DNA of 64,000 bases from Pagrus major (taxonomy: Eukaryota; Chordata; Actinopteri; Spariformes; Sparidae): positions 9,925,039 to 9,989,038 of the forward strand of contig NC_133218.1 in the NCBI RefSeq assembly GCF_040436345.1, given 5' to 3'. Positions 37,380 through 48,956 of the stretch are shown here, one piece after another (positions within the stretch are counted from its first letter, which is position 1; each line of letters starts with the position of its first letter). The notes under the pieces were generated by a model. The model made no database searches, was not told the DNA's origin, and worked only from the letters and a program-made list of their open reading frames with translations. A program made the translations under genes and the position numbers.

Positions 37380-38470
37380 TATATTACCCTAAGCAGATGA
37401 AGTTCATCATGGAATTGTAGATGCTCAAATTTTCATTTTTCCTCAGCAAATAACAGACTTCTCTTAAAAGCTGAGGTTCAAAGTACATCCTTGACCATGG
37501 AATCTAGAGCCGAGAAAACAATCTCCGTACAAGATCCATCTAGTAGCTCTTCTGGAGCTTTCAATCACCATATCAACATATAAACTGCTGTGGAGTCAAG
37601 AATAAACTTTAAACTTCTGAACTGAATTGACTTGTCTCAGGTCATGTGTCAACCTACACTGTAGTCCACACAGGCCACATCAGCTACATTATAACCGCAC
37701 TGGTTCTGTCTGAGTTGCATTTTTACTTTATTTTTAGTATGCAGTGCATACTAAAAAAATTAAGCGGGGAAGCTTTTTTCTGCATGCATGAAACAGCAGG
37801 TTTTTTTCACAGGTAATCATTCATAAGACTGATTATATTTACTTAATGACTTGATAACTTTATGCTATTCTTGTAACTAGTTTCATATAAGAAGTTAACA
37901 GTTTTTGTTCAGTGGCAGCGATGGGTAGAAAGTCGCTCAGTTCACATACAAAGTAATCTGTTGATTCAGAAATTAACTCACAGATTCATTTTTTTCACTC
38001 AAAGTCTATTTTCCTCATAGCAGTGGACAGAAGACACTGCACTGACTTATCCCTACTCTGCAGCTCAACTGAACTGGCTGCTTCACTCTGTGACTGTGAG
38101 CGTCCATTTTTAATCACAGCACTTTATAGCAGGTTTTTAATTCAGTGAATGAGTAACTGTCTTAACATTTTCATTCATGTCAAGGGTGGTAGTGATTTAG
38201 TTAAGAAAATAGGTGTGAGGTTAGCCACATGAAAGTGAGTGACAGCAGCACTTTACTGACAAGTAGAGGACAGACTTTGAAAGCTGACTTTATTCCTCCA
38301 AACAATCTTAAAATAGGACCATTTGTGTGAGTACCCAGCAATCTACATGCACGTCTTCTAATTACAGCTGTGGACAGCATGGGGACGTGATGCATGCTCA
38401 CTATACTATATGGTGAGCTGGTTTATGGCTGGTGGCTCCCCTGTTCATTTGTCACATATTTATCTTAAAA
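37380..38470 (+). repeat. 3' part of the inverted duplication (partner of 45.7-44.6 kb)
   Basis: About 37380-37900 matches 45700-45200 in reverse complement (shared gagaaaacaatctc, ctggagctttcaatc, catatcaac, AATAAA, gtcatgtgtcaacct). About 37990-38050 and 38400-38470 match 44770-44600 (agtggacagaagacac; gtgagctggtttatggctgg). It extends the A-to-C homology beyond the coding exons. Confidence 0.75.
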
Positions 38471-38589
38471 GTGAATAAACCAGGCCCTGTTGTGCCATCT
38501 CTAACCGTACAATGCTGTGCTGCTTGTCTCTGTTTTTCAGGTCACTCACGGTGTATCTGCAGAGTCCACTATCACTGCTCTAAAATGAT

Positions 38590-39640
38590 AGAAAAACGTG
38601 TTTTTGTGATTTTGAAGAATGCTACAAAGCCTGTTGTGAGGCTATAACACTTGACATAAATTCATTTGTATACTGGTACATTCCAGGCTTGGCATCTTTG
38701 ACCTCCTTGTACATTTAATTTGATTCTCTCTGAAGTCTGCCCATTGTATACGAAATAGTTTAAACAAACTCAATCAGAAATGATAATTTTTCTCAGAATA
38801 ATTAGACATTTAATGAAATAGTCTCGAGAGTTAAATTTGATACTGTATGTCTCATGTCCGCCATAAAAATAAGGCTACATACAGCAGTTTGGTTAGTTTA
38901 ATTTAGCCTGAAGACTTTAAAGAGGAGGAAACCCAGAAGGAAGAGGAAGGTAGCACAGCTCTGTCCAAAGATGGTTAAAAAATGTAATATTATTAATTCA
39001 ATATTTTTTTTAAATCTCCCTTCCACAACAGATTGTATCTGGTTTGTTTGATCCAAACAGCATATAATATGTGAAGAAGTATGTAAGAACACTGAGAGTT
39101 AACACTAAATTATGATTATGTGTATGATTGTATTGTTGTAATTAGCTGATTTGCCATTTCCCTCATCAATTTCTCTCTATTATATTAACATAACTAGTCC
39201 CATGAAATTAGCATTTAGCCTGATGCTGATGGTGTGTGAAGAACAGGCCATGTAAGGTCTCAAACACACCTCAAAACTTTGCAAGAACTATGTGAAGACC
39301 AAAGAAGACTGAGGTCCTGACTGTCATGGACATTTATGGGGGCACTTGAAGACTGAGAAGGCCGAGTATTCTGTAATATCACAAGAAGCTTCGTGGAACA
39401 ATGACAAATCATGCCTCAGGTTTTTACACAAACTTGTGGAGTCCATGCCAGCTCAAGCACATGCTGTGATTTTAAGCAAAAGAGGGACAAAACAAATACT
39501 AAGATATTCTGAAATGAATGCCCATTTTTCAAAGATTAAACTTTTTACTCAAATAGTTGAGCTGATATTAGCATTTATAATAAAAAAAACAGTATTACAT
39601 TCAAAACAAACGAAAATAGATGGATTTTTTTTGTCACAGC
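38590..39640 (+). repeat. Duplicated flank block X (second copy), interrupted
   Basis: 38590-38725 and 39545-39640 match 30568-30690 and 30735-30828. Between them lies about 800 bp of unrelated sequence including a degraded interspersed repeat (38868-39070, gctctgtccaaag motif). Block X therefore sits both before and after PLL copy A. Confidence 0.7.
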
Positions 39641-39728
39641 ACGTGATCATTTGATTTGTGTTGGAGATTAAAGAAATGATCAAACTACATTGAGTTCAGT
39701 TTAGAATAACTAACACATTTTGGTCCAT

Positions 39729-39753
39729 TTTAATAATAATAATAATAATAATA

Positions 39754-39792
<39 letters not shown>

Positions 39793-39885
39793 AATAATAC
39801 TTATCATTAATAATAATATTAATAATACTTATTATTAACAATAATAAAAATTATTAATAATTATTATTATTATTAATATTATTAA

Positions 39886-39922
<37 letters not shown>

Positions 39923-39925
39923 ATA
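39729..39925. repeat. (AAT)n/(ATT)n inverted microsatellite tract
   Basis: Runs of AAT change into runs of ATT and back several times, so the arms are mutually complementary. The tract can fold into long AT hairpins or a cruciform. Confidence 0.9.
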
Positions 39926-40228
39926 TTCTATGTAAATAAAAACCTTTTTTTTACTTAAAGTCTGAATAGGGTCTGAAAAACATACTGAGTCATCTGAAGT
40001 ATATTATAAAACATTCAGCTCTTAATTTTGCAATGTATACATACTGTAAAAACCTCTTCTATTATACATGTCACAGTAATACAAACGACAACTACATTAG
40101 CTACATTAAAAGAGTTTGAATCACCTATAAAAAAACATTTTGGACAGTACAAAAATACAAATGAAGCTTAAATTTCATCTAAGGTTCAAGGAGAGCTCCA
40201 ATAATAATATATTGCTTTTCTTCACATA

Positions 40229-41787
40229 CACTGAACAAAAATATAAAAGCAACACTTTTGTTTTTGCTCCCATTTTTCATGAGCTGAACTCAAAGATCTA
40301 AAACATTTTCTAGATACACAAAAGACCATTTCCCTCAAATATTGTTCACAAATCTGTCTAAATCTGTGTTAGTGAGCACTTCTCCTTTGCCGAGATAATC
40401 CATCCCACCTCACAGGTGTGGCGTATCAAGATGCTGATTAGACAGCATGAATATTGCACAGGTGTGCCTTAGGCTGGCCACAATAAAAGGCCACTCTGCA
40501 ATGTGCAGTTTTGCTTTATTGGGGGGGGTCAGAAAACCAGTCAGTATCTGGTGTGACCACCATTTGCCCCATAGAGTTGATCAGGTTGTTGATTGTGGCC
40601 TGTGGAATGTTGGTCCACTCCTCTTCAATGGCTGTGCGAAGTTGCTGGATAATGGCAGGAACTGGAACACGCTGTTGTATACGCCGATCCAGAGCATCCC
40701 AAACATGCTCAATGGGTGACATGTCCGGTGAGTATGCTGGCCATGCAAGAACTGGGATGTTTTCAGCTTCCAGGAATGAATTGTGTACAGATCCTTGCAA
40801 CATGGGGCCGTGCATTACCACGCTGCAACATGAGGTGATGGTCGTGGATGAATGGCACAACAATGGGCCTCAGGATCTCGTCACGGTATCTGTGCATTCA
40901 CAATGCCATCGATAAAATGCACCTGTGTTTGTTGTCCATAACATATGCCTGACCATACCATAACCCCACCGCCACCATGGGCCACTCGATCCACAACGTT
41001 GACATCAGTTGACATCACGCTGTCTGCCATCTGCCCTGAACAGTGAAAACCGGGATTCATCCGTGAAGAGAACACCTCTCCTCGCCATCGAATGTGAGCA
41101 TTTGCCCACTCAAGTTGGTTACAAAGACGAACTGCAGTCAAGTCGAGCCCCCAATGAGGACGATGAGCATGCAGATGAGACGGTTTCTGACAGTCTGTGC
41201 AGAAATTCTTTGGTTATGCAAACGGATCGTTGCAGCAGCTGTCCGGGTGGCTGGTCTCAGACGATCTTGGATGTGAACATGCTGGATGTGGAGATCCTGG
41301 GCTGGGTGGTTACACGTGGTCTGCGGTTGTGAGGCTGGTTGGATGTACTGCCAAATTGTCTGAAACGCCTTTGGAGACGGCTTATGATAGAGAAATTAAC
41401 ATTCAATTCATGGGCAACAGCTCTGGTGGACATTCCTGCAGTCAGCATGCCAATTGCACGCTCCCACAAAACTTGCGACATCTGTGGCTTTGTGCTGTGT
41501 GATAAAACTGCACATTTCAGAGTGGCCTTTTATTGTGGCCAGCCTAAGGCACACCTGTGCAATATTCATGCTGTCTAATCAGCATCTTGATATGCCACAT
41601 CTATGAGGTGGGATGGATTATCTCGGCAAAGGAGAAGTGCTCACTAACACAGATTTAGACAGATTTGTGAACAATATTTGACAGAAATGGTCTTTTGTGT
41701 ATCTAGAAAATGTTTTAGATCTTTGAGTTCAACTCATGAAAAATGGGAGCAAAAACAAAAGTGTTGCTTTTATATTTTTGTTCAGTG
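40229..41787 (-). mobile_element. Tc1/mariner-type transposon with long inverted repeats, defective
   Basis: Flanking TA dinucleotides at 40227-40228 and 41788-41789. Ends are CACTGAACAAAAATATAAAA and its reverse complement; the inverted repeats extend about 285 bp on each side (40229-about 40512; about 41505-41787) with few differences. The minus-strand transposase reads from about 41481 (helix-turn-helix region with MSTRAVAHELNV) through the catalytic part (VMVWSGI; SPDMSPIEHVWDAL) to about 40516, but the frame is broken at least twice (near 41257 and near 40870). No neighbouring gene is disrupted. Confidence 0.93.
40516..41481 (-). pseudogene. Broken Tc1-like transposase gene
   Basis: Three open pieces in two or more frames: 41481-41257 (DNA-binding N-terminus), 41141-40881 (first catalytic part) and 40863-40516 (C-terminal part with the PIE motif of the DDE/DDD triad). 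The region that should hold the second catalytic aspartate (about 40800-40860) is frame-shifted. It cannot make active enzyme as it stands. Confidence 0.85.
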
Positions 41788-41799
41788 TACAATACAATG

Positions 41800-43230
41800 T
41801 AAACCACAGTGCAGTAACCTACAATCATTTAACACCCCCATGTTTCCCTGTCAGGAAATGAAGTTTAACTTCATCTAAACCTTTAAACAATTTAAAACCT
41901 CAAATAAATTCTTTCCCAGTCTAGATATTCTGAAAAAATCGGCTCCAGGCCTGTATTATGAGTGAAGGTGTCATTTAATCCCCAAAATCCAATCCAGTAT
42001 CGTGATATCTGTGAATTGCAAGTGTGCTTGTGTTCACCAACCCAGCTGCTCTGTGGTGATTAATATCACAGGATGCCAGAAGACTGAGAGGCGTAGGATG
42101 TAGTTGATATCTGGAGTCACTCTTCGGTTGTGGTTTGTCACTCAGACATGCCAGCGGTTACCACAGCTGATGGCATAATTTCAACTGAGGAAACAGTGAT
42201 TCTATTGGTGCAACACTCTTCTGCATTTTGTCATTTACAGTACTTGATAAGAATACTGTATTTTTACTGCTATGGCTTTGATTTTTCCACTGTATTAAGT
42301 TTCACATATTTTTTCCTTCAAAAAAAAAAAAATCAATCCAGGCACTCCAAGTCAAGGTCAAATATAAAGAGCCAACATGTTTTAGCCCGTAGACCTTTAT
42401 CAGAGCTCCAGTTTGGAGCTTGGAAATGATAGCTTGGATTCGTAGTGGTTGAAACAAGCTGGCTTTTTTAATGATTGACGTTTTAATAATTTATCCACTA
42501 TAATAAAGGCTTTTCTATATTTCCTTCCTCGCTAAATACGTTTTCTTGTACTTGCACTCAACACAATTTGTATCAAGGCTACATTGTATTAGATAGAGCA
42601 ACCAGGTATGTCTTCCTATTTTTAGGGCACACTACATGTACTCAAACCAGGTGCAGCAGTCTGACATCATAAGCATGACAACAGCATGCTCTACTTCTTC
42701 TTCTTCTATGTCAATCATTCTGACTGGCTATAAATACAATTATAGCCTATATATCCTATATATAACAAATAATATCAATTATTATCATTATCAGGCTGAT
42801 AAATGATCAGCTTATATACACCAGGATGACCAGGGTTGTCATACTGGTGAAGTAGTGGGCCAGCAAGGCCTTGTGGGTGTTACCAATAAATACACTCATA
42901 CACATGACACCACTCCTTTGCTAAAGACTACAGTTAAGAACATGGGCTGTGTGACTTTGAGATTGACTGAGCTTGCTTTTATTTTTACATTATCCAGGCA
43001 TCAGCTCATATGTTTCTTCACAGCAAATATCTTCATATCTGAAAAAAGTTACTTACATCAGATCAGGACTGTATGGTTCATCACATGGCTGTACCTCCCT
43101 CACTCCATAACATCACATAATAACAGGAACAGCAGGGAGAGCTGGAAAACAGTTCCATAGGTCACACATTAATATCACCTTTACCTAAATGTAGCGAAAA
43201 GGATGTTCCTTTTTGGAAATGTTACTTGAC
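41800..43230. other. Gene-free stretch downstream of the GPCR exons
   Basis: I looked here on the minus strand for TM3-TM7 of the receptor exons at 43.2-44.1 kb and found none. No other gene or named repeat is evident. Confidence 0.5.
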
Positions 43231-43238
43231 TCACTCAC

Positions 43239-44076
43239 CGAAGCCGACCAGGTTCCACACATAGGCCTTTGGGGCTGAAAACCACGTAGACCAACCAGAA
43301 GGTGTGAACCCCAGTAAAGAATAAGAGCCCATTGAGGAGGATCAGAGAGACAGCTAGGCCCAAGTGGATAGGTATGGACTGCTCCTTAGATCGTCTGCTG
43401 GAGGGAGAGTGGAATAGAAATCAGAGGGCTACTTAATAATTAAAAATGTATCTTGTTTGATAAACTACATAAGCCCTCGAAGAATAGAATTACCTCTTCC
43501 TACAGAGACAAATGATGAGAACGACACAGCTGATCACAGACACAGCACAGCCGAGAGATGTAATGGCGGTCAGTGCCACAAGGTGGCAGACTGGCCGAGG
43601 CTCCAGTTGCTGTTGGGACACGATGAGCAGAGCAACAAACACCAAAATGTGTTTCTGTGTATTTTCATTTTAATGTTTCCTCACTATAAACAGAAAGTTA
43701 GTGTCTATATGTGTTAAATCATGTATAAATGGATTTTTGCTGATTGATTTTTTGGTCTTTAACATTAACAATGTTGAGTAGAAAAAGAGAAAATAGCAGA
43801 GTATCTGCTGCTTGTCTCACCACTAGTATAGAGAAGTAAGTCAGGTGGTTACAGTGGCACTCTGTGTGGTCTGCTCCTTGCTGATGTGTCTCACATCCAT
43901 CCACCAACCAATTGACCTGTGACGGATCTGCACAAAGAAAATACTTAATCAACATCATAGGGAGTTAAACCAAATACACAGGGAGATACAGATATATTGT
44001 ACGTTACAACAACATTGTTTTAAGCGTTCCAACCTTTCCTGGTGTCCCATGAAACACATTTCCTTAAATGCGTTTT
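43239..44076 (-). pseudogene. Adhesion GPCR fragment: GPS motif, TM1 and TM2 exons
   Basis: Four exons with good splice sites: 44076-44034 and 43927-43821 together encode a complete GPS motif (KCVSWD, then NWLVDGCETH, then TECHCNHLTYF) with the four cysteines, two tryptophans and the HL|T autoproteolysis site. Exon 43609-43494 encodes TM1 (VALTAITSLGCAVSVISCVV) and 43397-43239 encodes TM2 (HLGLAVSLILLNGLLFF) and part of the following loop. All are open and in compatible phase. In adhesion GPCRs the GAIN domain cuts itself at this site and the tethered peptide activates the 7TM core. No TM3-TM7 exon was seen to the left, so the receptor is truncated unless the exons are very divergent. Position and strand suggest it is the 3' part of PLL copy C. 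Confidence 0.75.
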
Positions 44077-45845
44077 CTGAAATAAACAGGAGGGAGAGAT
44101 GTGAGTAGTAATCATTTCAGGTGCATCATTCGAATCAGTAGCAACTGTAAAAATTTACATTCATCATTTCCATCCTGCATGCTAAATCTGTAGTGTGTCA
44201 CCACAGATAGTTCAAGTCACAGTGTAATAATATGAGAGATCAGGTATCGCTGAACTGAACGGACGGTTTGTGGGCTCTCATTATAGAGAGGAAGCAACAG
44301 ACTGTCCTGAGTGTATAAACAGCACCATCTGGTTTCACGAGATTTGAGGTAAGAAGAGAAACCTTCAAGTGGTTTCTATGTGTTCTCTGTACAGAGGTAG
44401 ACAGTCTGGATCAGACGTCATGGAACTGGAGAGGAGCTTCTTGTTTGTGTAACAGCAGCCGCAGCAAACCACATTTGAGAAGTTTGTGTGTTTATTGACA
44501 CGTACATCACACGTTACACTCAAAGCAGTTTAGGGGGGGAAAACAGAGCCTTTCCTGGAACAGTGAGTCGTTTTTGAAGAAAGTGCAGAAGATAAATATG
44601 TGAGAAATTAACAGGGGAACCACCAGCCATAAACCAGCTCACCATATACTATAGTGAGCAACGCACACAGACACAGGAGGGAGCAGTTGAGGTATATTAT
44701 ACTGTCGAGAACAGTCATGTGTCTTCTGTCCACTGCAATGGGGGAAATAGACTTTGAGTGAATAAAATAAAATATTTTTTATTTTATTTTCCTGAATAAA
44801 CTGATTAGTTTGTATGTGAATTGAGACTCAGATCTCTTTAATACATGCAGCATGGAGAGAAGACCTGCCGTGTTCTCTGCAGGTCTTCCAAATATTTCTG
44901 ACTCAAATACAGCAGAACAGTGGTTACATACTTAATGACAGCTTTTAATCACTCCTTCCCCAAACAATGACCCCCTGATGTTTGTTTTGACATTTTATTG
45001 GACAGTAACTGTCATCCTATCTACCGGCCTATTAACCCCTCAGGTGAAGGGGAATCTCCCTTCCTCTCACATCCTGATATGTTCTCTACCATACACGGAT
45101 TTCTGAATCCAAAACTGTTTAATTCCCACAGACTCTACCCATCATAGCCACTGAAAAAAGAAATGTTAGCTTATCTGTTTTCCTATACAAAACTAGTTAT
45201 ATGAATAGTATTAAGTTGTTAAGTCACTAATGTTCAGTCAAAAAAAGCCTGCTGTTTCCCTTTTATTCCACGCTTCCAAACATGCATGACCTCATGTATT
45301 TCTGTTTCTGTTTGTGTGAAAGAGGAAACGTGCTTCATTTTTGAGTATGCAGTGAAAATGCAACTGACACACAAACATTGTGGTTGTAATCTTGCTGATG
45401 TGGCCTCTAGAGACTGCTGTGAAGGTTGACACATGAACTGAGACAATCCAGTTCTGAAGTTTAAGGTTTATTCTAGACTAAGGAAACAGCCATTTATATA
45501 ATACGTTGATATGACGATTGAAAGCTCCAGAACAGCCACTAAATGGAGCTTGTGCTGAGATTGTTTTCTCAGCTGTAGTTTTCCAAGGTCAAAGCTAGTT
45601 GCTGAGGGAAAGTCCTTAATGTGCTCAGGAAAGAGATTAAAATTTGAGCATCTGCAACTCCATGACAAACTCCATCTGCTGAGGACGATCATGTCATATG
45701 TTTGTTGCCAACTGCACGTTGTGGTGAGATTTTCTTACAGATAGTACAGTAAATATTGCTTTAAGTTCTGGTATTATTCTGAATGTGATATCAACTCTAC
45801 TTTATGGACTTAATATAATTTTTTTCCATTCAATCTTTATTCAAC

Positions 45846-47192
45846 CTGTGTTTGATGTCACGTTGAAGCCTTTGAAATCCTCCTTCATCTCCACCTTGAA
45901 GTTGTGAGCGCAGAGATGCTCAACAATCCCGGCAACCTTGGACCTTAAAAATGTGGCTAAAGGGCACTTTTTAAAAGAAGCAAGGTCATTTTTGGACCCC
46001 CCACCCTAACATAATACGTTCGTAGTCAAAGTTCATGCATTTGATAAAGTACAACTTCAGCAACAGTGGGCTTAGCAGTCAAGAAAAAGCCACATTAGAA
46101 GGAGGATGTTGACAAAAACACCCTGTAATACTACCTTGACAACAAATGTGATGTCACATTTGAGGAAAAAGAGAGAGGAAGTACTGTTGACTTGGTTGGA
46201 CCCCTGGCTCGCTTGATCACATAATTCTTCTTATGTGATCAAGAAGAATTGACAGTATAGACAAAAATAAAACATAAAAAACTAAATTCTGATTCTAAAA
46301 TCCATTTGGATTTCTGGACTAGGTAGGTAATGCCTCGATACTTACATTTGACTGCACAAAAGACAATGTTAACAATCAGTAGGAAACCGTCTTACTGGAA
46401 CAGATGTCTTACATTTTGGTTTAACACTGACTTTCATCTTGTTAAAGTATATTCCATTTATAGATGTGCAAACAACATCCATTCTGTCTTACTGCATTAG
46501 TCAATGTCCCTTCCATTGACAGTGTTGCCTGTCAGTATATCATGGCTGATGATATCACTGTTGACCATTCCATTGATGATGCAATAGGGTGCTTTGGGTG
46601 TGAAGGGGCCATTAGTCAGATCTGTGCAGCAGGAGCCCTGTAGCAGCACAGAGTGAGGTTCTTTCCTCCGACCTGTACAATGAAATAAGACAACAAAACA
46701 AAAACAAATAACCCCCATTAAGCTCTTTAATGAGGACTGCAATTAAGTTACTGTATCATATACTCTGCGTCTCTCTGAGTCTTGCATATTTCACGTACAC
46801 ACTTTTTGTAGACCACCTTCTTGCTGATACTGTGGTTACCAAGAAACAAAACAGGATGTCACTTTGGTTTTCACACTTGGTACAGACTGATGAGTCCTTG
46901 TCTGTCACTCACATTGAGCTAGCTTTGAAAAGGAAAAAAACGTTCTTTTTCAGTACCTATATGAGCCTGATGATGGGTGAAGAATGACAGGTGAAGTTAT
47001 AATAGTGTTTAGATGTGAGAGGTGATGACCTGCTGCATGGAAACATACTCTTCATTAAACCCTCATCTTGCCTCCTTCCTCCTCTTTCTGATTTACCTGC
47101 AGCTTCAACTGGTCCAGCAACGGCTCCCAGTACAGACAGAAGTAACTATCTATTGATAATTCAAGTCCAAACTGTTCGAGGAGAATCACATC
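45846..47192 (-). pseudogene. PLL-domain module C (ADGRG1-like), decayed
   Basis: Remnant of exon 2 (about 47192-47097, with FCLYWEPLLDQLKLQ and GTAAAT donor), exon 3 (46672-46493) and exon 4 sequence (about 46230-46190), then a candidate exon 45943-45846 containing IVEHLC. The first half of exon 2 and the signal-peptide exon are absent. Exon 3 lacks about ten bases in the CWPAS region, which shifts frame, and its end has an extra stop. The exon 4 acceptor is replaced by a palindrome. The copy lies just upstream of the GPS/TM exons on the same strand and is the inverted partner of copy A. Confidence 0.72.
46212..46243. repeat. Perfect 13-bp palindrome in PLL copy C exon 4
   Basis: CTTGATCACATAA, six-base loop ttcttc, TTATGTGATCAAG. 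Copy A has only one arm (ttatgtgatcgag) after its splice acceptor; in copy C the second arm replaces the acceptor. Confidence 0.9.
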
Positions 47193-47519
47193 AGAATTTG
47201 ATGATGCAAAAATAAGTAATGACAATCTGGAAACCAAACAGTCCTCTGTCTAATTCTCACGTTAATACATGAACAGGTCAAGTGGTAAATTGTAATACAA
47301 TACAACTGTAACCTAAACAGTCTCCATTAGATCATGTTGATAATCACAACCACATGTACTTGTATTTTATGAAACAATGCAGAGTTTATCAGCAGAGAGA
47401 CTAGTTTTAATCTGCCTGTATCAATGTGTCAGTGTCCAACATGTCTGTTGATTTACACTGCAGCAGAAACAGTGTGAAAAAGTTAATTACCAACAAACCA
47501 ACACGTTTAATTCACTGTA

Positions 47520-47595
47520 CAGATTGTAAAGCCCACTGAGGCCATGTGAATGTGATTTTGGGCTATATAAATACAATCAATTTGATTTGATGTGG
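47520..47595. repeat. Dispersed repeat tail
   Basis: gtaaagcccactgaggccatgtgaatgtgattttgggctatataaatac-type wording is the 3' tail of a common fish retroposon. It lies between PLL copies B and C. Confidence 0.45.
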
Positions 47596-47942
47596 ATAAA
47601 ATCCTGTCTCGCTGACATTAATGCCATCCTCTTGATGTTCCACCATTGAGACATCTTCAGAATGAAATTTGTGGTGTTTCCAAACGGGGCTTTGAGATTA
47701 CTGAGAGAAAATCTCTCTTTGTGGCTGACTTGGATTGTGAATTCTCTGCCATCATCGCCACATGGTTACTGATGAATTATTAGCTTGTTTCAGTTTGACC
47801 TACATTTACCTTTCAATCAGTGAAGGTGAACTTAGTGTGTGTGACTCTTGCCCGTCCTGCAGTGCATTCAGTGGGATTATATATACAAATTTACAAAATT
47901 TGGTTATAGCCCGACCTGCAGACACCATCAATTCTCACTTAC

Positions 47943-48956
47943 TGCAGTCCATGGATGTTCCATATAACTTATAAGCTGTCAATGTTTTGTGGCTGATGAT
48001 GTCTGATTTGACTGTTCCATTGATGACGCCACAGGGTGCTTTGGGTGTGTTTGCACCGTCAGACAGATCTGTGCAGCCGGAGGCCTGCAGGCTCGCAGGC
48101 CAGCACAGAGTGAGGTTCTTTCCTCTGACCTGTACAAGAACAACCTGAAAACAAACAGCCCCCATTAAGCTCTTTAATGAGGACTTACTGTATCATATAC
48201 ACTGTGTCTGAGTCTTACACATTTCATGAACACATTTTAGTAGAACACCCTACTATTTCTGTTTCAGAGCTGATACTGTAGTTACCCAGAAAAGAACAGG
48301 ATGTCACCTTGGTTTTCACACCTTCTGCAGATTGATGAGTCCTTGTCTGTTGCTCACAGTGAGACAGCTTTGATTACTTTCATATGTTACTGAGCCAGAT
48401 GATGCTCTTATTGGCTGAGACTGAAATCCCATTACAGCCTGTGGACAGGTTGACAATGAGGCTCAGGGAGCCTTTGCCATGGCGCCAGGTGCCACAAAAG
48501 TCCGGGTCATTTTCACTTGAACCTGAAAGAGACACAAGTAGGAACATACAAAAGATGGATGTTGTATTATTTTGTATTTATTTATTAATTAATTTTTTGA
48601 TTTATGAAATTATTTTTAAAGTGGCTCCGTGGGACTTCTCTGTTGTGCTGGAAGCAGGCCGTTAGTTAGCGGGCTCCATTTCTAAAGTAACATTAGCTAT
48701 TATTGCTCTCAAAAGACTTATACAAGTCGTCCACAGGCTGGTTTAGGCATTCTGTGAAACCCCCAGTATCTATGAGCATGTGTGATGTTATCTTTTACAG
48801 TTTCCTTTTGTGGTGTAGCATGTTAGCAACACAGTTGTGACCATGAATATGACGCTAAAAGAGATGTTTTTTCCCCAGTGTGGTTATCTTACCTGCAGAG
48901 AGGAGGATGATCAAGATGAACACAGCCCTCAGATTATCTGTCAGTCCAAGATCCAT
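47943..48956 (-). pseudogene. PLL-domain module B (ADGRG1-like), partial
   Basis: Exon 1 48956-48893 encodes the signal peptide, the same 64-bp length as copy A. Exon 2 starts at 48522 (DFCGTW-type beginning) but stops matching copy A near 48404, where sequence from the following intron is joined on (gagcatc/atctggctc), so reading on meets TGA at 48382-48380. Exon 3 48129-47943 is open and exactly 187 bp as in copy A, with LTLCW and a GCTDL segment. Thus the module lost the second half of exon 2, including the FCLYW strand. It is orientated towards copy C, which retains mainly that missing half, so B and C together look like the product of a tandem duplication with deletion. Confidence 0.75.

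Noticed and set aside
44600-44770. Hydrophobic reading (SIIYLNCSLLCLCALLTIVY) as a transmembrane exon
   Set aside because: It lies upstream of the GPS exons, and the matching sequence in copy A is not hydrophobic, so I treat it as chance.
45468-45692. 74-codon minus-strand frame as a GAIN-domain exon of copy C
   Set aside because: The matching stretch in copy A (about 37380-37610) does not keep the frame, and both end with AATAAA; it looks like 3'UTR or intron sequence.
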